Origin: Cryptomeria japonica
Lineage: Eukaryota; Streptophyta; Pinopsida; Cupressales; Cupressaceae
Length of the DNA stretch: 64,000 nucleotides
Assembly: GCF_030272615.1 (NCBI RefSeq)
Contig: NC_081414.1
Coordinates: forward strand, 304,446,164 to 304,510,163
Reading direction: 5' to 3'
The notes beneath the pieces were generated by a model. That model did no database searches. It was not told the origin of the DNA and saw nothing but the letters and a program-made list of their open reading frames with translations. Made by a program: the position numbers and the translations under genes. Of this stretch, positions 1 to 22,282 are shown one piece after another. How positions within the stretch are numbered: position 1 is the stretch's first letter; every line of letters starts with the position of its first letter.

Positions 1-1120
1 TTCTTCTTTCTTAGCTTTTAGCTTGGCAATTTCATCTTCTACCATTTTGAGTTTGATTTCACATTCTTTGCTTCCTTCAATTTGAGCTTTTATCTTGACA
101 ATTGTATTCTCTAACTCATTGAATTTAATCTTGTATCCTCTAGACTCTACCCTTGCAACATATAGCACATTAAGAGCACACTAGAGCTCTCCTTCAAGAT
201 CTACATCACAATAATTTGGATTGAAGTCCCATACTTCTGGTTCCATTGCCTCTAGATCTAATTCAGGATAAATTATATCCTTAATTGCTACATTAGTTTT
301 TATGTGTTCAAGTGTCGGATCTTCCTCAACTATTACATTGAGATCCAAGAAGAAATTTGCCTCCTTTAATTGATAAAAAATGTTTCTAGTTTTAGATCCT
401 CCTATTACTAGTCTTCTAGAGTTTTCTTTCTTGATTTCAAAACCCTTGTCATGAAAAATGAGGTTGTAATCTTTTTTGCACATCTGACTAACACTAAGAA
501 TATTATGCTTGAGTCCTTTAACATAGAGGACATCCTCTATCCTATGTTTTCTATTAAAATGTATTGCTCCTATTCCACAAATTTGTGTTTACCCTTCATC
601 TCCAAACTTGACAAACCCTTTATTCCACTTGTTAAGACTAATGAACTTTCTCCTATCACCTATCATGTGATTGGAACAACTAATTTCAATCACCCAAGCA
701 TTTTTTTTTCTTTTGCATGGAAGGCAGTCCACACAATCATAGATTTTTCATTGTTTTTATCAATCTACAAGATACCATACTTCTTACATTTTTCGACACC
801 ATTCTTTGTTTAATCAACTTTCAAGGCCATAAATAGTTTTTCATTATTTGAATCATCATAATTAGTGTCCTCATCTTGTGAAGAATAGCTTCTCTCTTTA
901 GAATAAAGACTTCTTCTATTTCTATATTCTCCTCTCTTATTGTTATCTTCTTTGAAAGTACATTTAGAAGGAAAATGACCAATTCTCCCACAATTAAAAC
1001 ATTTGAAAGGTAACATACCTTTGTATTTGTTCATGCCTTTCTTCAATATTCTCACAAAGTTTTCTTAAAGTTCATCAAAGACATCAAGTTGTTTAGCACC
1101 TTCATCTTCTTCCTTTATAC
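1..1120 (-). mobile_element. Ty1/Copia retrotransposon relic: zinc knuckle, protease, pre-integrase
   Basis: Read on the minus strand. A CCHC zinc knuckle (CFNCGRIGHFPSKC, about 1001-960) is followed by the Copia protease region (about 720-480), with WVIEISCSNHM where the family has a W-V-x-D-S-G core. The catalytic Asp-Ser-Gly is therefore lost. The pre-integrase segment follows (MCKKDYNLIFHDKG to SKTRNIFYQL, about 483-360). After that, the expected His-rich integrase start is replaced by an acidic stretch ending DVDLEGEL and a Lys/Glu-rich coiled coil running to base 1. Upstream of the knuckle the frame continues to about 1118 with one stop near 1065. The break there coincides with the proposed start of the Gypsy LTR, suggesting that element inserted into this one. 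Non-functional. Confidence 0.8.
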
Positions 1121-1124
1121 TGAC

Positions 1125-2413
1125 TGATAAGTCGGTGTATTGACATGTTTTTATCGAGACTTTTAGGTTTTTTTGGTATCTTTTGGGTTGCATTATGATA
1201 GTAAAATATTGTGCATTGACTATATGTAATCCATGTTTTAAAAACCAAACTTAAGAAATCATGTTTGAACCTTGCCAATTTCTTCCTGTAGCCATGCCAA
1301 TTTATTCCTGCAGCCAAATGGTTTGTCTCTGTGATATGCAGATTATTTAGTATGATTTCATATGTGAGTTAATAAATGTATTAGTTAAAGTAAGATACAT
1401 ATGCGTGTCCTTGTATTCTGTTTTTGTTTTAGTGCAGGTAATAATTGATGCTGCAGTGAAGAATTCTCTTCTGCGCCTAAGGACTAGAGAATCACGCCAG
1501 AGGTCTAGAGGTCAAATTGAAGGAGATTCAAGCGAGCACGATCTAAGGCATAATTGGAGTAGTTGTACTTCACCATGGGAGTTTAACTCTAGTAAATGTT
1601 TAATCTGTAAAATATTTCTTTGGCGTCCAAAGGATTGTGGTTCGGTTATAGATCCACAGTTCCTGCAGCCAAGCTCTTTGTTATCCCCTTCATCTGGCAG
1701 TGATCCACCTTTTCTTCTAGGCGTAATTGTAGTTATCCATTGTAGTTTATCTTTTTTATTTAATAAGATCTCCCTTCTTTTCTGAGGGTTAGACAGAATG
1801 GAAAAGGATTGAGCAGTTTTTGTCACGTATTCTAGATTTTCATCTTTTGGATATGTAATTATCTTTCAGGAAGAAATGAATAAAAACATGTTATTTTGAT
1901 TTGTTAAGAGTTCTTTATTGAGAGTTTGAACATGTTATTTTGATTTGTTAAGAGTTCTTTATTGAGAGTTTGATATCACTCATCCAAGGGGGCCCACTTG
2001 GTGAGTGATCCCGTGTTTATGATTATTGAAGTTAGTTTTTACTTAGTTGCAGTAGAAGTTCATGACTGGGATGTTCCTGCAGCCACTGGAAATAGATCCT
2101 TTGACTATTCCTGTAGCCAAGGCAGAACGGTGTTATTCCTGTTATTTCCATTAATTCATTTCAGCAGAATTTTGAAAAAGCTTTCATTTAGTCTTTCTGA
2201 TTTTTATTCCTACCTTTCTTCCAATAATTGAGAATAATCATTCAAGGAGCTTAGTGCATATATCTTGCAGACCCATTTCAAGTTTTACGTTCTTGGATTG
2301 ACAACTAAATGAACACCAACCATGAGAATAGTAAACTCTACCATATGAATATCCAAACTTCGGATTGAGATTTCAATTAGAGGTATTATTGTTATTAATG
2401 TTGGGGGTAAACA
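1125..2413 (+). repeat. Probable 5' LTR of the Gypsy element
   Basis: The right end is inferred from a TAAACA end 4 bases before a primer-binding site. The left end is placed at the first TG after the Copia reading frame breaks off, and is uncertain. No second LTR is in the window, so the ends cannot be checked against a partner. I see no coding sequence inside. CTGCAGCCA-like motifs recur (near 1309, 1671 and 2077). Confidence 0.4.
1885..1972. repeat. 44-bp perfect tandem duplication
   Basis: Two adjacent copies of a 44-bp unit beginning AACATGTTATTTTGATTTG (1885-1928 and 1929-1972), inside the putative LTR. It reads as a recent local slippage or repair duplication. Confidence 0.9.
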
Positions 2414-2417
2414 TTTT

Positions 2418-2435
2418 TGGCGTCGCTGCCGGGGA
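2418..2435 (+). other. Primer-binding site, tRNA-Asp type
   Basis: TGGCGTCGCTGCCGGGGA closely matches the complement of the plant tRNA-Asp 3' end used by Athila/Tat-type Gypsy elements. There are two differences from the usual form. It sits about 4 bases after the LTR end and 70 bases before the gag start codon, as expected for minus-strand cDNA priming. Confidence 0.7.
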
Positions 2436-2505
2436 TGGTGTCAAGCTAAGAGCCTTTTATGATTGTTTTAGTTTTTAGTTAATTATTTGGATTTCATGAA
2501 TTTGC

Positions 2506-4060
2506 ATGTATAATCGAAGAAGAGATGTCAGAGGTAGATTTTTACCCACTCATACTATCCAAGTAGAGGATAGTTCTTTAGATATAAACCCTTTTTCTGA
2601 GTTGTATCAAGTCCCACAAAATTTGAATCACCCTGAGTTTGAATTTATAGGAGATAGTCTTCAGCTCCTCTGTGGTCCTCAAGAAGAAGAGTTGCATATT
2701 GTAATAACCACCACAAGTCCAATGCAAGGGAACCCACCCCCTAGTGGAAATAATCCACCACCACCACCTGGTCCAACATTTGAGTTTCCCATCTCTGACC
2801 AGCATGATAATGCTAACCTCAAGAACATTCTAGCATCTTCACTACCTAAGTTCTATGGGTTGGTCACAGAGGACCCTGATACATTTATGTTTGAGTTTGA
2901 TGTTCTATGTAGGAGTTTTGACTATACTACAGATGACCATAGACTCAAATTTTTTCTAGCCACTTTGAAGGAGTCATCCTTGAGATGGTTTATGAGTTTG
3001 GGTAGTAGTACAATCAATACATGGGATGAGATGAAACGGTTGTTTCTTGCAAGATATAAAGATTACTGTAGAGGCACTGATCGACATGGGGATGACATCT
3101 TTAGGATGACACAAAGTGCAGATGAGAGCCTGGAGGATTATCTGGAAAGGTTTTTGTTTAGTGTCAAGAAGTCCAAGCATAGTACCTTGAACGAAGATTC
3201 CCTCAAATTGATATTCTTGAGGGGTATCAGTGATGAATGCACTGATTCCTTAGATCTCATGGGGGGGGGTGACATTACACAATCTAATTGGGCTGAAATA
3301 GAACAAATTTGCAAGAAATATTCCAGATCCACTTCTAAGAAGAATAGGAGATTTAAGCCAGGAGCACCATCATCATCATTTGGAAATGGAGTTTCTAGGT
3401 TGGAACTTAGTCATTTGTTAAAAGATTTCAAAGAGGACATTATAAATAATATGGCTACTCAGTTGGATACATTGGCAACTAAGAAGAAGCATGAGGAAGT
3501 TGATGCATTCCTTGCAGAATTTTGTCCTCATTGTAAGCAGCGGAAGAAAGATTGTAGATGTAAGATGGTTGCAAATGTTGAAGTACCTGATTTCAAACCA
3601 ATTCAAGGGGAGGATGAACAAGTCTTCTATGTTGCTCAGAGAAGACCAAATTTTCTGAGACAAGGTATGCCACCTGATCCACTTTCCTTTTCTGGTTATA
3701 GTGGTAGTTCTTATGCACCAAATAACCAATGGCAACCATAGTATTCTCAAAATTTTGGTAATTATCCACATTGGTATGGATCACAAGGCCAAGGACAACA
3801 ATTTGCTAATCAAATGCCCCAGTGGTAGCAGCCACAAGGAAACTGGTATCCACCTCAGGGTGCAGGGAACCAGTTTCAAGGGAATTGGCAACCTAACTCT
3901 CAATGGAGGGGAAACCCATCATGGTCATCCCAATCTTCTGGATATCAGCCTCCTACTCAGCAGCCACAACCTCCTACTTTAATGCCACCTCCTGTAGCCA
4001 CAACACCACCTCCAAAGCCAACACAACTACCTACTCAAATCTCAGCAACAACAACAAGCT
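2506..4060 (+). pseudogene. Ty3/Gypsy gag (Athila/Tat-like), nonsense-broken
   Basis: The first open stretch is 411 codons. A charged N-terminus (MYNRRRDVRGRF) leads into a Pro-rich linker (residues about 75-95), then a retrotransposon gag core at about residues 110-270. Recognisable pieces are LPKFYGLVTEDPDTFMFEF, LRWFMSLGSSTINTWDEMK and ESLEDYLERF. A Cys cluster CPHCKQRKKDCRC follows near residue 340. The frame goes past TAG codons at 3739-3741 and 3826-3828 into a Gln/Gly/Trp/Pro-rich tail typical of this gag. Both stops sit where Gln is expected (CAG to TAG). The frame shifts near 4010. Gag would form the virus-like particle; this copy cannot make an intact one. Confidence 0.85.
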
Positions 4061-4260
4061 TATTCAGCCGATGCTAACCAATACCCAGCCTATTCTTTAT
4101 CACTAGAAGATATTCACCTCCGATCTGGAACAACCCTGCCCAGTCCCTTTCAGCTAGTTATTACTGAAGTACTAGAAGAATAGCCAACCTCTGAACCTAA
4201 TGATGTAATACCTCAGAATCAAATATTAAGACCATTTCCTCAAAGATTGTCTAACAAAGA
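4061..4260 (+). pseudogene. Gypsy gag-protease linker, start of pol
   Basis: In another frame from the gag, SQQQQQAYSADANQYPAY is followed by LRSGTTLP (about 4119-4140) and PFPQRL (about 4231-4250). These are landmarks at the start of Athila/Tat protease regions. A TAG lies at about 4180. The similarity stops near 4260-4420 and no reverse transcriptase, integrase or 3' LTR follows, so the element is truncated here. Confidence 0.65.
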
Positions 4261-4477
4261 AGTTTCAACAATTCTAATAATTTCCATCATAGCGATCTCC
4301 ATAATAGCTTTGCACACAACTAAACCACGTGACATCATTGACAACACTATACTTAGGGTTAACATCAATGACAACAATCTCCAACAAATTCCTCACATCT
4401 CTTAATCTCAACCATCCATTTATCTACTTACCTCTTAATACCAATCATTCATTCTCTCAAGAGATTCTATGAAAGAG

Positions 4478-4514
4478 CCCCCCCCCCCCCCCCACCTCTC
4501 TCTCTCTCTCTCTC
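4478..4514. repeat. Poly-C run followed by (CT)n
   Basis: Sixteen C residues (4478-4493) followed by a short CT microsatellite (4496-4514). The homopolymer is a likely place for sequencing or assembly error. Confidence 0.95.
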
Positions 4515-5405
4515 ATCCACAATTGCTTATATCTTTTATTATCAATCAACTATACTCCATTTATTTATTGTCATCTTGTGCTCGTGCTAATAATAAGAGA
4601 AAATATACCAAATTTGCAAGATGGTGAAGGATAGGAGAACAATGGAATCAAGCTTATCAAGTTTGTGAAGGTATAATTTAACTTATCTTATTTGTTTCCA
4701 TACATTTGATTTAGAGATCTATTGGTGTTCTTGAATGATTTCATAATTTTTAGGCTTATTGTTGGGCTAGTTAGGGATTTACAATTATGCTCACATTCAA
4801 TATTCACATTATTTATAAGATAAAATTATTTTAATATATAAATTATTAATTATATAGTCAACTCTTACATTAAATTCTCATTTAAATCATAAACCACCAA
4901 CTTGGATAACACATATTATATTTTCATTTATACTATTATATAGATTAAACATGATTTTAAAAAAAATTATTCAATTGGACATTGCACTATTGTAGTAGTA
5001 ATGAAATTAAATAATGAGTAAGATAGCATCTAACTAGGTAAATCTATAATTATCTAAAAACATATTAAAATATTATAAAAAAGGGTTATATCATATTTTG
5101 AAAAAAGAATGTAACAAGTTTCAACTAATCTTATTTTCTAACATAAAAAATAATATAAATAAATAAAATTGGAACATTATAAGTAGGTAGCCCATATATT
5201 TTTGATTGGAAAGATTGGATTTGAACTTTGTCTCCATCTTAAGAATTTTGTGACCTTGTTATTTAAACAAAACCCCTTTGATAGGTAGCCCATATTCTCA
5301 TGTGTAATAAATAGTATTAACTAAATAAAAAGAAAAAATATAAATATGGTTTATATTATTCTGTACCAAAAATTGAAAAGTCATTGATTTGAAATTGGAG
5401 AAATT
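4515..5405. other. AT-rich intergenic sequence downstream of ALDH copy A
   Basis: No reading frame or repeat structure that I can support. It lies 3' of ALDH copy A (minus strand), so it should contain that gene's polyadenylation region. I see no clear AATAAA placed convincingly after the stop codon. Confidence 0.5.
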
Positions 5406-16483
<11,078 letters not shown>

Positions 16484-16930
16484 AAAACTCTTGTGGTAGT
16501 TGATGGAGAAACTATGATGCTCTGGTCTGGAAAAACTATGGAGATTTAAAGTAGTGTTGATAAGTCTCTGTGATTTACTGCTCTGACAACTCTTTTCTTC
16601 AAGTTTACATTCATTTAGTAATGCAAGATAAGTTACTGGTTTGTTGTTGAGATACCAAAGTTCATTTTAAATATTATAATGTGTATTAAATAATCAGGCT
16701 CACTGACGAAGATTCGATGCTCTGTTAAATTTATGGATAAAAACATTAGTGGTTTGTTGTCATGGACAGGCGGAATAAAAAGTCGCAACCCTAAATGCGA
16801 CTTCGGCAACATATCGGATAAAAAGGTCGTGTGAAAATTAAACATAGGCTTTCGGCTCAGTTTGTCAAAGCGCGCGACGACTTCCTCCATCACTGACGCT
16901 CGACCACATTCATATCGCTCCAGCCTCAAG
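16484..16930. promoter_or_regulatory. Upstream region of ALDH copy A; possible shared promoter with a plus-strand 5' UTR exon
   Basis: On the minus strand, an AT-rich TATAATATTTAAA segment at about 16668-16682 could serve as a TATA element some 190 bases before the ALDH start codon. On the plus strand, GC-richer sequence from about 16860 ends CAGCCTCAAG (16930) and is followed by GTTTGTCT. An acceptor TTGCTAG at 17904 precedes the hAT start codon by 27 bases. This looks like a 5' UTR exon with a 974-bp leader intron. Both readings are inference. Confidence 0.25.
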
Positions 16931-17931
16931 GTTTGTCTCTTTTTTCCCTCTGCGATTTAATCTTTTTGCATTCAGGGTTGTTGAGCATTTCGTGAATTTT
17001 TTGTATTCAACAGTGTTCTAAATAGTAAATATTATTCCGTTTCTAATTAAAAATTTGAAAGTATCTCATGCTGGTCTTTACTCAGGGTTTTGTTTTAGCT
17101 ATTGGAATTTACGGTCATTTGTTCCAGGTTCCTGACATTAGACTTTTCATATTTGAATACTATCCCAAGTTTTTATATTAATTTGAATACATCAATAATA
17201 ATTATAAGTTAGGGTAGGCTTATATTGCATTACACGAACCAAAATGTGTGCAAATCTGGAAGTGTGGCTTAAGTTGCAAGGCATTGCAGTGACTGAACTT
17301 GAAATGTTTATTGCAGAGATTAATACGATTACAGTATTAATCTTCTGTAGTAATACTTTAAATTTTAATCGTATTAATCTTGATTCTCAATAATACAGTA
17401 TTAATCTTCTGCAGTAATACACTATTAATATAGAAACTTATATTATTGTGTAGCATATCAGTAGTTGTATCTTAGTTCTAAATTTTAATGAAGATAAAGA
17501 AATTTGTAGAAAACACCATAAAAATCCTTATAGGCTTATAGCATTAATCAAGTTTTTAATAATAAATCTCTCTCGACACATTAAAATTGTTATCAAGATT
17601 CAAGACAATCATGTTTCGATTCAATAGGCCGAATGAGTATTCAACCACTCATTACCATTATCTTACAACTAAAAAATATGGCATGTTTTCTTCTCAATTA
17701 GAAGCTGCTAGATTTTTTCATCTTTGGTTACCGTGGTCTGTTATATAACAACACATCTCTCCAAATATAGAACTTGCATTATTATCAATTTATTATTACC
17801 TTTTTTGATTCAGTGCTTTGGCTGTAACCATTTTGTGTTCAAATTCTAGTTTGTCTTCAACTTCAATTTATATAAATTGATTCATGTTTGGTCTGTTTTG
17901 CTAGGTTTCTTTCAAATATTTATAAAAGACA

Positions 17932-20663
17932 ATGGCTTCTTCATCTATTCGTGGTGGTAGAAAGAGGGATCCTTTGTGGAAACATGGCATACCAAGTGCA
18001 GTGTCAGGAGAGGTTATTTGTAATCATTGCACAAAAACTATGACCGGTGGCATACACAGACTCAAATATCACTTTGTAAATATCACCGGACAAAATATTA
18101 CGATATGTGAGAATGTTCTTGAAGAGGTTCAGAGGGAGGCAAAAGAAAGACTTTTAGAATATGAGAAAAAGAAGGTAGAAAAAAAGAGGACAACAGAGGA
18201 TGACAACTCCAATGAGAGATATTAGTTCTACAGGGTTCGAAAATATTGGAGTGGGCAACAATACATCTAGTTTTTTCATTCCTTGTAACACTCCCGATGC
18301 GCAACCCAGATTGTTAAGTACTTCATGGCATAAGGAAGTGCATCCGCAGACAAAAGCGACAGTGGCCAGATTTTGGTTTTACTATTGTTGAGAGTCCATA
18401 TTGGGAGCAAATGGTCAGTGGATTGACCATTTCAGGTAAGGGGTTCAAGTCCCCAAGTCGTTATGAGTTGAGTGGCCCATTATTGTAGCATGAGTTCCAA
18501 AACACACATCAGCTGGTGGAACAACAAAGGAGGAATTGGGAAAGGAATGGCTGCACCATTTTATCTGATGGGTGGATGGATAGTAGGAATAAGACACCCT
18601 TAAACTTACTAGTTGCTTTAGGGGGACATGTGATATTTTTAAAATCGATTGATGCCTCAAATAAAGTGAAGAATGCAGAAACCTTGTACAACATGTTGGA
18701 TGAGGTGGTAATCGAAGTGGGAGTGCAAAATGTTATTTAGGTTGTGACCTATAATGTAGGTGCATATGTGGTAGCCGATAAACTTCTACAGGCTAGGTAT
18801 CCGACATTATTTTGGAACCCTTGTGTTGTTCATTGCCTTGATTTACTCCTCGAGGACATAGGGAAACTTAGTTGGGTGAGGAATGTGGTTGAAGATAGAA
18901 GGGAAATCACAAAGTACATCTACAACCACACATGGGCCTTGGAGCTTATGAGACAACACACTGATGGTAAGGATCTTGTGCATTCAGGAGTCACACGTTT
19001 TGCCACGAATTTCATCAACTTACAGAGAATATTACATGCATTTCCCAACATGAAGAGGATGTTTGTGAGTGAAAGATGGTTGGAGAGCCCTTATTGTAGG
19101 AAGCTTGAAGCAGAGAAGGTCGTGAAGACCGTTTTTGATGATAGATTTGCCAAACTAATGGAGGAGATCATCAATGTAAGTGCTCAAAGTTCAAATTTCA
19201 ATTGATGATTTATTTTTTAATTTTTTAATATTACACATTGCTGATTTTTGTTAAATTTTTGTCATTTCTAGTTGTCAGAGTCGTTGGTGAGGGTTCTACA
19301 GATGGCGGATGGGGATAAAAACCCCATAGGGTATCTATATGAGGCCATGGATAAGGCCAAAGAGGCAATTCAACACTTGTATGGGCCACACAGAACCAAA
19401 TATGAAAGATGGTTGGAGAGCCCTTATTGTAGGAAGCTTGAAGCAGAGAAGGTTGTGAAGTTCGTTTTTGATGAGATTTGCCAAACTAATGAAGGAGATC
19501 ATCAATGTAAGTGTTCAAAGTTCAAATTTCAATTGATGGTTTATTTTTTAATTTTTTAATGTTACACATTGCTGATTTTTGTTAAATTTGTCATTTCTAG
19601 TTGTTAGAGTCGTTGGTGAGGGTTCTATGGATGGTGGATGGGGATAAAAACCCCATAGGGTATCTATATGAGGCCATGGATAAGGCCAAAGAGACAATTC
19701 AACACTTGTATGGGTCAGACAGAACCAAATATGAACCCATATGGTGCATAATTGATCGAAGGTGGAACCGACAACTCCACCAACATATCCATGTTGCTGC
19801 CTACTATTTGAACCCCAAGTTCTTTTACTCCCATACTTTCAAAATAGATGAGGAGGTTCAACTTGGCCTTGACACATGCATTCAGAGGTTGGTTCCTAGT
19901 GAAAATATTCAAGATCTCATTGTTGATGAGTTGTAGAGGTACAAGAAGGAAGATGGGCCATTGTTTTCTCCACCTAATGGTATTCGAAAGAGAGACACCC
20001 TGCTGCCAGGTGAAAAAAAAGTGCTCTTAAATCCATTTTACCGTTTATTTCAATCTTTAAGTTTATTAAAAATCTTCACCAAGTTATAAATGCCAATTTG
20101 TATGCTTGCAGATTTGTGGTGGGAAAATTATGGTGCCACAACCCCCAATATTCAAAAGCTTGCAATCCGCATATTATCTCAGCCTTGTAGAGCTTTTGAT
20201 TGTGAGAGCAACTAGAGTGTCTTTGAGACCATTCACACAAAAAAGTGCAATAGGTTGACTCAAAAGCGCTTGAATGACCTTGTATATGTGCGATACAAAC
20301 TTCGATTGCATGAAAAGAGGGTACAAGGGAATAATTCATATGACACACTTGACATAGATGAGATTGATCCATACACAACAGATTGGTTTGTTGAACCTGA
20401 TGGTGCTATTGGTGATGTTGATGTGGATGCATTTCTCATTGACGATCAGTTAGATGAGATGGAGAGGGAGCCAGCTAAATGGGTGATAGAGGTGTGCAGA
20501 ACGTGAGGAGGCAGGAGATGAATTTGCGGATCCAGAAGAGGCAGATTCCTCACCTGTTGAGGATATTGCAGTAGCAGCAGCAGTTGCTGCAACACCATCT
20601 ACTTCAACACCCACTCAACGACAACAAAGTTTTTTGAGCTTTAATCGTAGATGCAATCTATGA
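17932..20663 (+). pseudogene. hAT-superfamily transposase (hAT-1), multiply broken
   Basis: Starts MASSSIRGGRKRDPLWKHG with a BED-type zinc finger (CNHC...HRLKYH). A DUF659-like block follows (WERNGCTILSDGWMDSRNKT, about 18540-18600), then NVGAYVVADKLL and FWNPCVVHCLDLLLEDIGKL. The C-terminal dimerisation domain reads DLWWENYGATTPNIQKLAIR, then FETIHTKKCNRLTQKRLNDL, ending QSFLSFNRRCNL. Damage: frameshifts near 18225-18360 and 20495, and TAG codons at 18486, 18738 and 20213 (the last in the conserved C-E-R-N-W motif). A 333-bp internal duplication is present. Introns are evident (donor after 19175, acceptor before 19272). Terminal inverted repeats were not located. It lies between the two divergent ALDH genes. 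Confidence 0.85.
19071..19734 (+). repeat. 333-bp tandem duplication inside hAT-1
   Basis: Unit 1 starts at 19071 and unit 2 at 19404, both with GAAAGATGGTTGGAGAGCCC. Each carries the exon end ATCATCAAT with a GTAAGT donor, a short intron, and the next exon from TTGT(C/T)AGAGTCG. The copies differ by a few substitutions and small indels, so both splice sites are duplicated. Confidence 0.9.
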
Positions 20664-22282
20664 TTTCCAGTTTCCAATGATATGAAACCATGAACTTAAT
20701 ATGTATTCAGACTTCAGAGATTGATTTGTTTTGTGGTCTAGAATCTACAATATGTATTTGACTCAAACTATGATTTATAATATGAAAACCAGTAATATGC
20801 TATTGTGTTCTATAAATTTAGTGTATACATGTGTTTTTTCAGAATATTTTAAGAAATTATATATTTCAAATGTTCGATAATTTTGCCGATTTATTGCCGA
20901 CTTTTTCCTGATTTTTTGCCAATTCTTTATTTTTTTAAAAAAATTCGGCCAAAAGATTTGTTGCCGATTAAGATATTTACATCTTTGCCTGCAATATTGC
21001 ACCATATCTAAATACATTAAATCATAAAAGTACCCAACAGATACATAAATGAATTCCTCACACAGAGTAATTTGCTAGATAATTGACACAATTTCTACTG
21101 CAATATTGATCCTTGAAATATGTCTTGCAGAGTGTAATAGGATCTAAAGAAAAAATAAAATTTGGAAGAGATGATAAAAGTAATAACAGAAAATATTAGG
21201 CTGAATCTTCTATCGCCTCAGTTAAGATAAGAACTATAAGCAAGTATATATCTTGATTTACATCAAGGAAAAATAAAGAGATACTAAAACTAGTATGGAC
21301 CATCTCTCACACTCACATAGTCTTGTTTTTTATTATTATTGTTGCCTCTCCTTCTTGTAAAGAGGAGAGTACAAACACAGAGGTAATGGCATAAACTCAG
21401 ACCTTGCATTCTTGAAAGCAAACATCAGGAAATAATAAACTAGTGTGCAGCCAACGTAGCAGTAACTTGCCATCCCATCCGACTTACCTGTGCTTGCAAA
21501 CCCGTTCTCTGCCCTAATAGGGGGCATCTCACTAGCATCAAGAAAGCCTCAGTCAGTGTCTATAACAAGCAGAAATATGAAATCGTCCTACAACTTATCA
21601 CACTTTGTTCTACCCATCTTACCTTTTAAACTAATGGATTTAGAGTTGTAGGTTAAGTAAATCTTATTTATATACTAGCAAATGAATGGAAAGGTGTTAT
21701 GTTTATATTTAATTTGGCGTGTTTGTGATACTTACATGCATGAAAACCAGAAAAATATTTTATTATTATTTTTTTAATTTTATATTATTTTTAATTATTT
21801 AATTCTAGTTATATCTTCACTTCCACCTCTCAACTACCACTCACTCATCTCAATCTAATATTATTAATTATGATGGATTGAAAATGTCTCTACATAAAAT
21901 AAGAATATATTAAAACATAAAAAAATATAAATATGGGGATGACCCCACAACACAATGATTAGGTTGCACGCTCGCTTGAGGGGAGGTTGTGTTTGATTCG
22001 CAACATGTAGACATGTTGCATCAGACAGGCTTTTCCTTGTCCTAGGTCATTGTCAGCGACAGTGTATAGAGGATGCAATGGTGTCAAACAATGCATAGAG
22101 GTTGGGACGGTAGAGTTGGACAAATAGTGGCACCAACACTGCAGTTTGCAGTGACATGGAGGAGTATGGAGAACCCTTTGTGTAGATTCTTGAAGATCAT
22201 TTGACCAAAAATCATGGCCAACATAGTTTAGTGATAAGGAGGAGGATTTGCTGGCATGGATGGTTGGAGTGATAAGGAGTTT
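20664..22282. other. Intergenic region between hAT-1 and the giant LTR
   Basis: AT-rich with no coding sequence I can support. TTGCCGA-type motifs recur at about 20883-20966 and may belong to the end of the hAT element. A possible tRNA-derived SINE fragment is listed separately. Confidence 0.5.
21935..22003 (+). repeat. Possible tRNA-derived SINE head
   Basis: The segment reads like a degenerate tRNA gene 5' part: ATGATTAGGTTGCACGCTCG as an A-box-like block, then GGTTGTGTTTGATTCGCAAC as a B-box-like block about 40 bases later. No poly-A tail or target duplication was found. It may be a chance match. Confidence 0.3.

Noticed and set aside
451-813. 120-codon plus-strand open frame
   Set aside because: It is antisense to the Copia protease region, which gives the recognisable protein.
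16633-16929. 98-codon minus-strand open frame upstream of ALDH A
   Set aside because: No recognisable motif; it overlaps the putative plus-strand leader exon and is not in frame with the ALDH start.
18410-18465. tRNA B-box-like GGGGTTCAAGTCCCC
   Set aside because: It lies in hAT-1 coding sequence (GKGFKSPSRYEL), a conserved transposase region; no cloverleaf is present.
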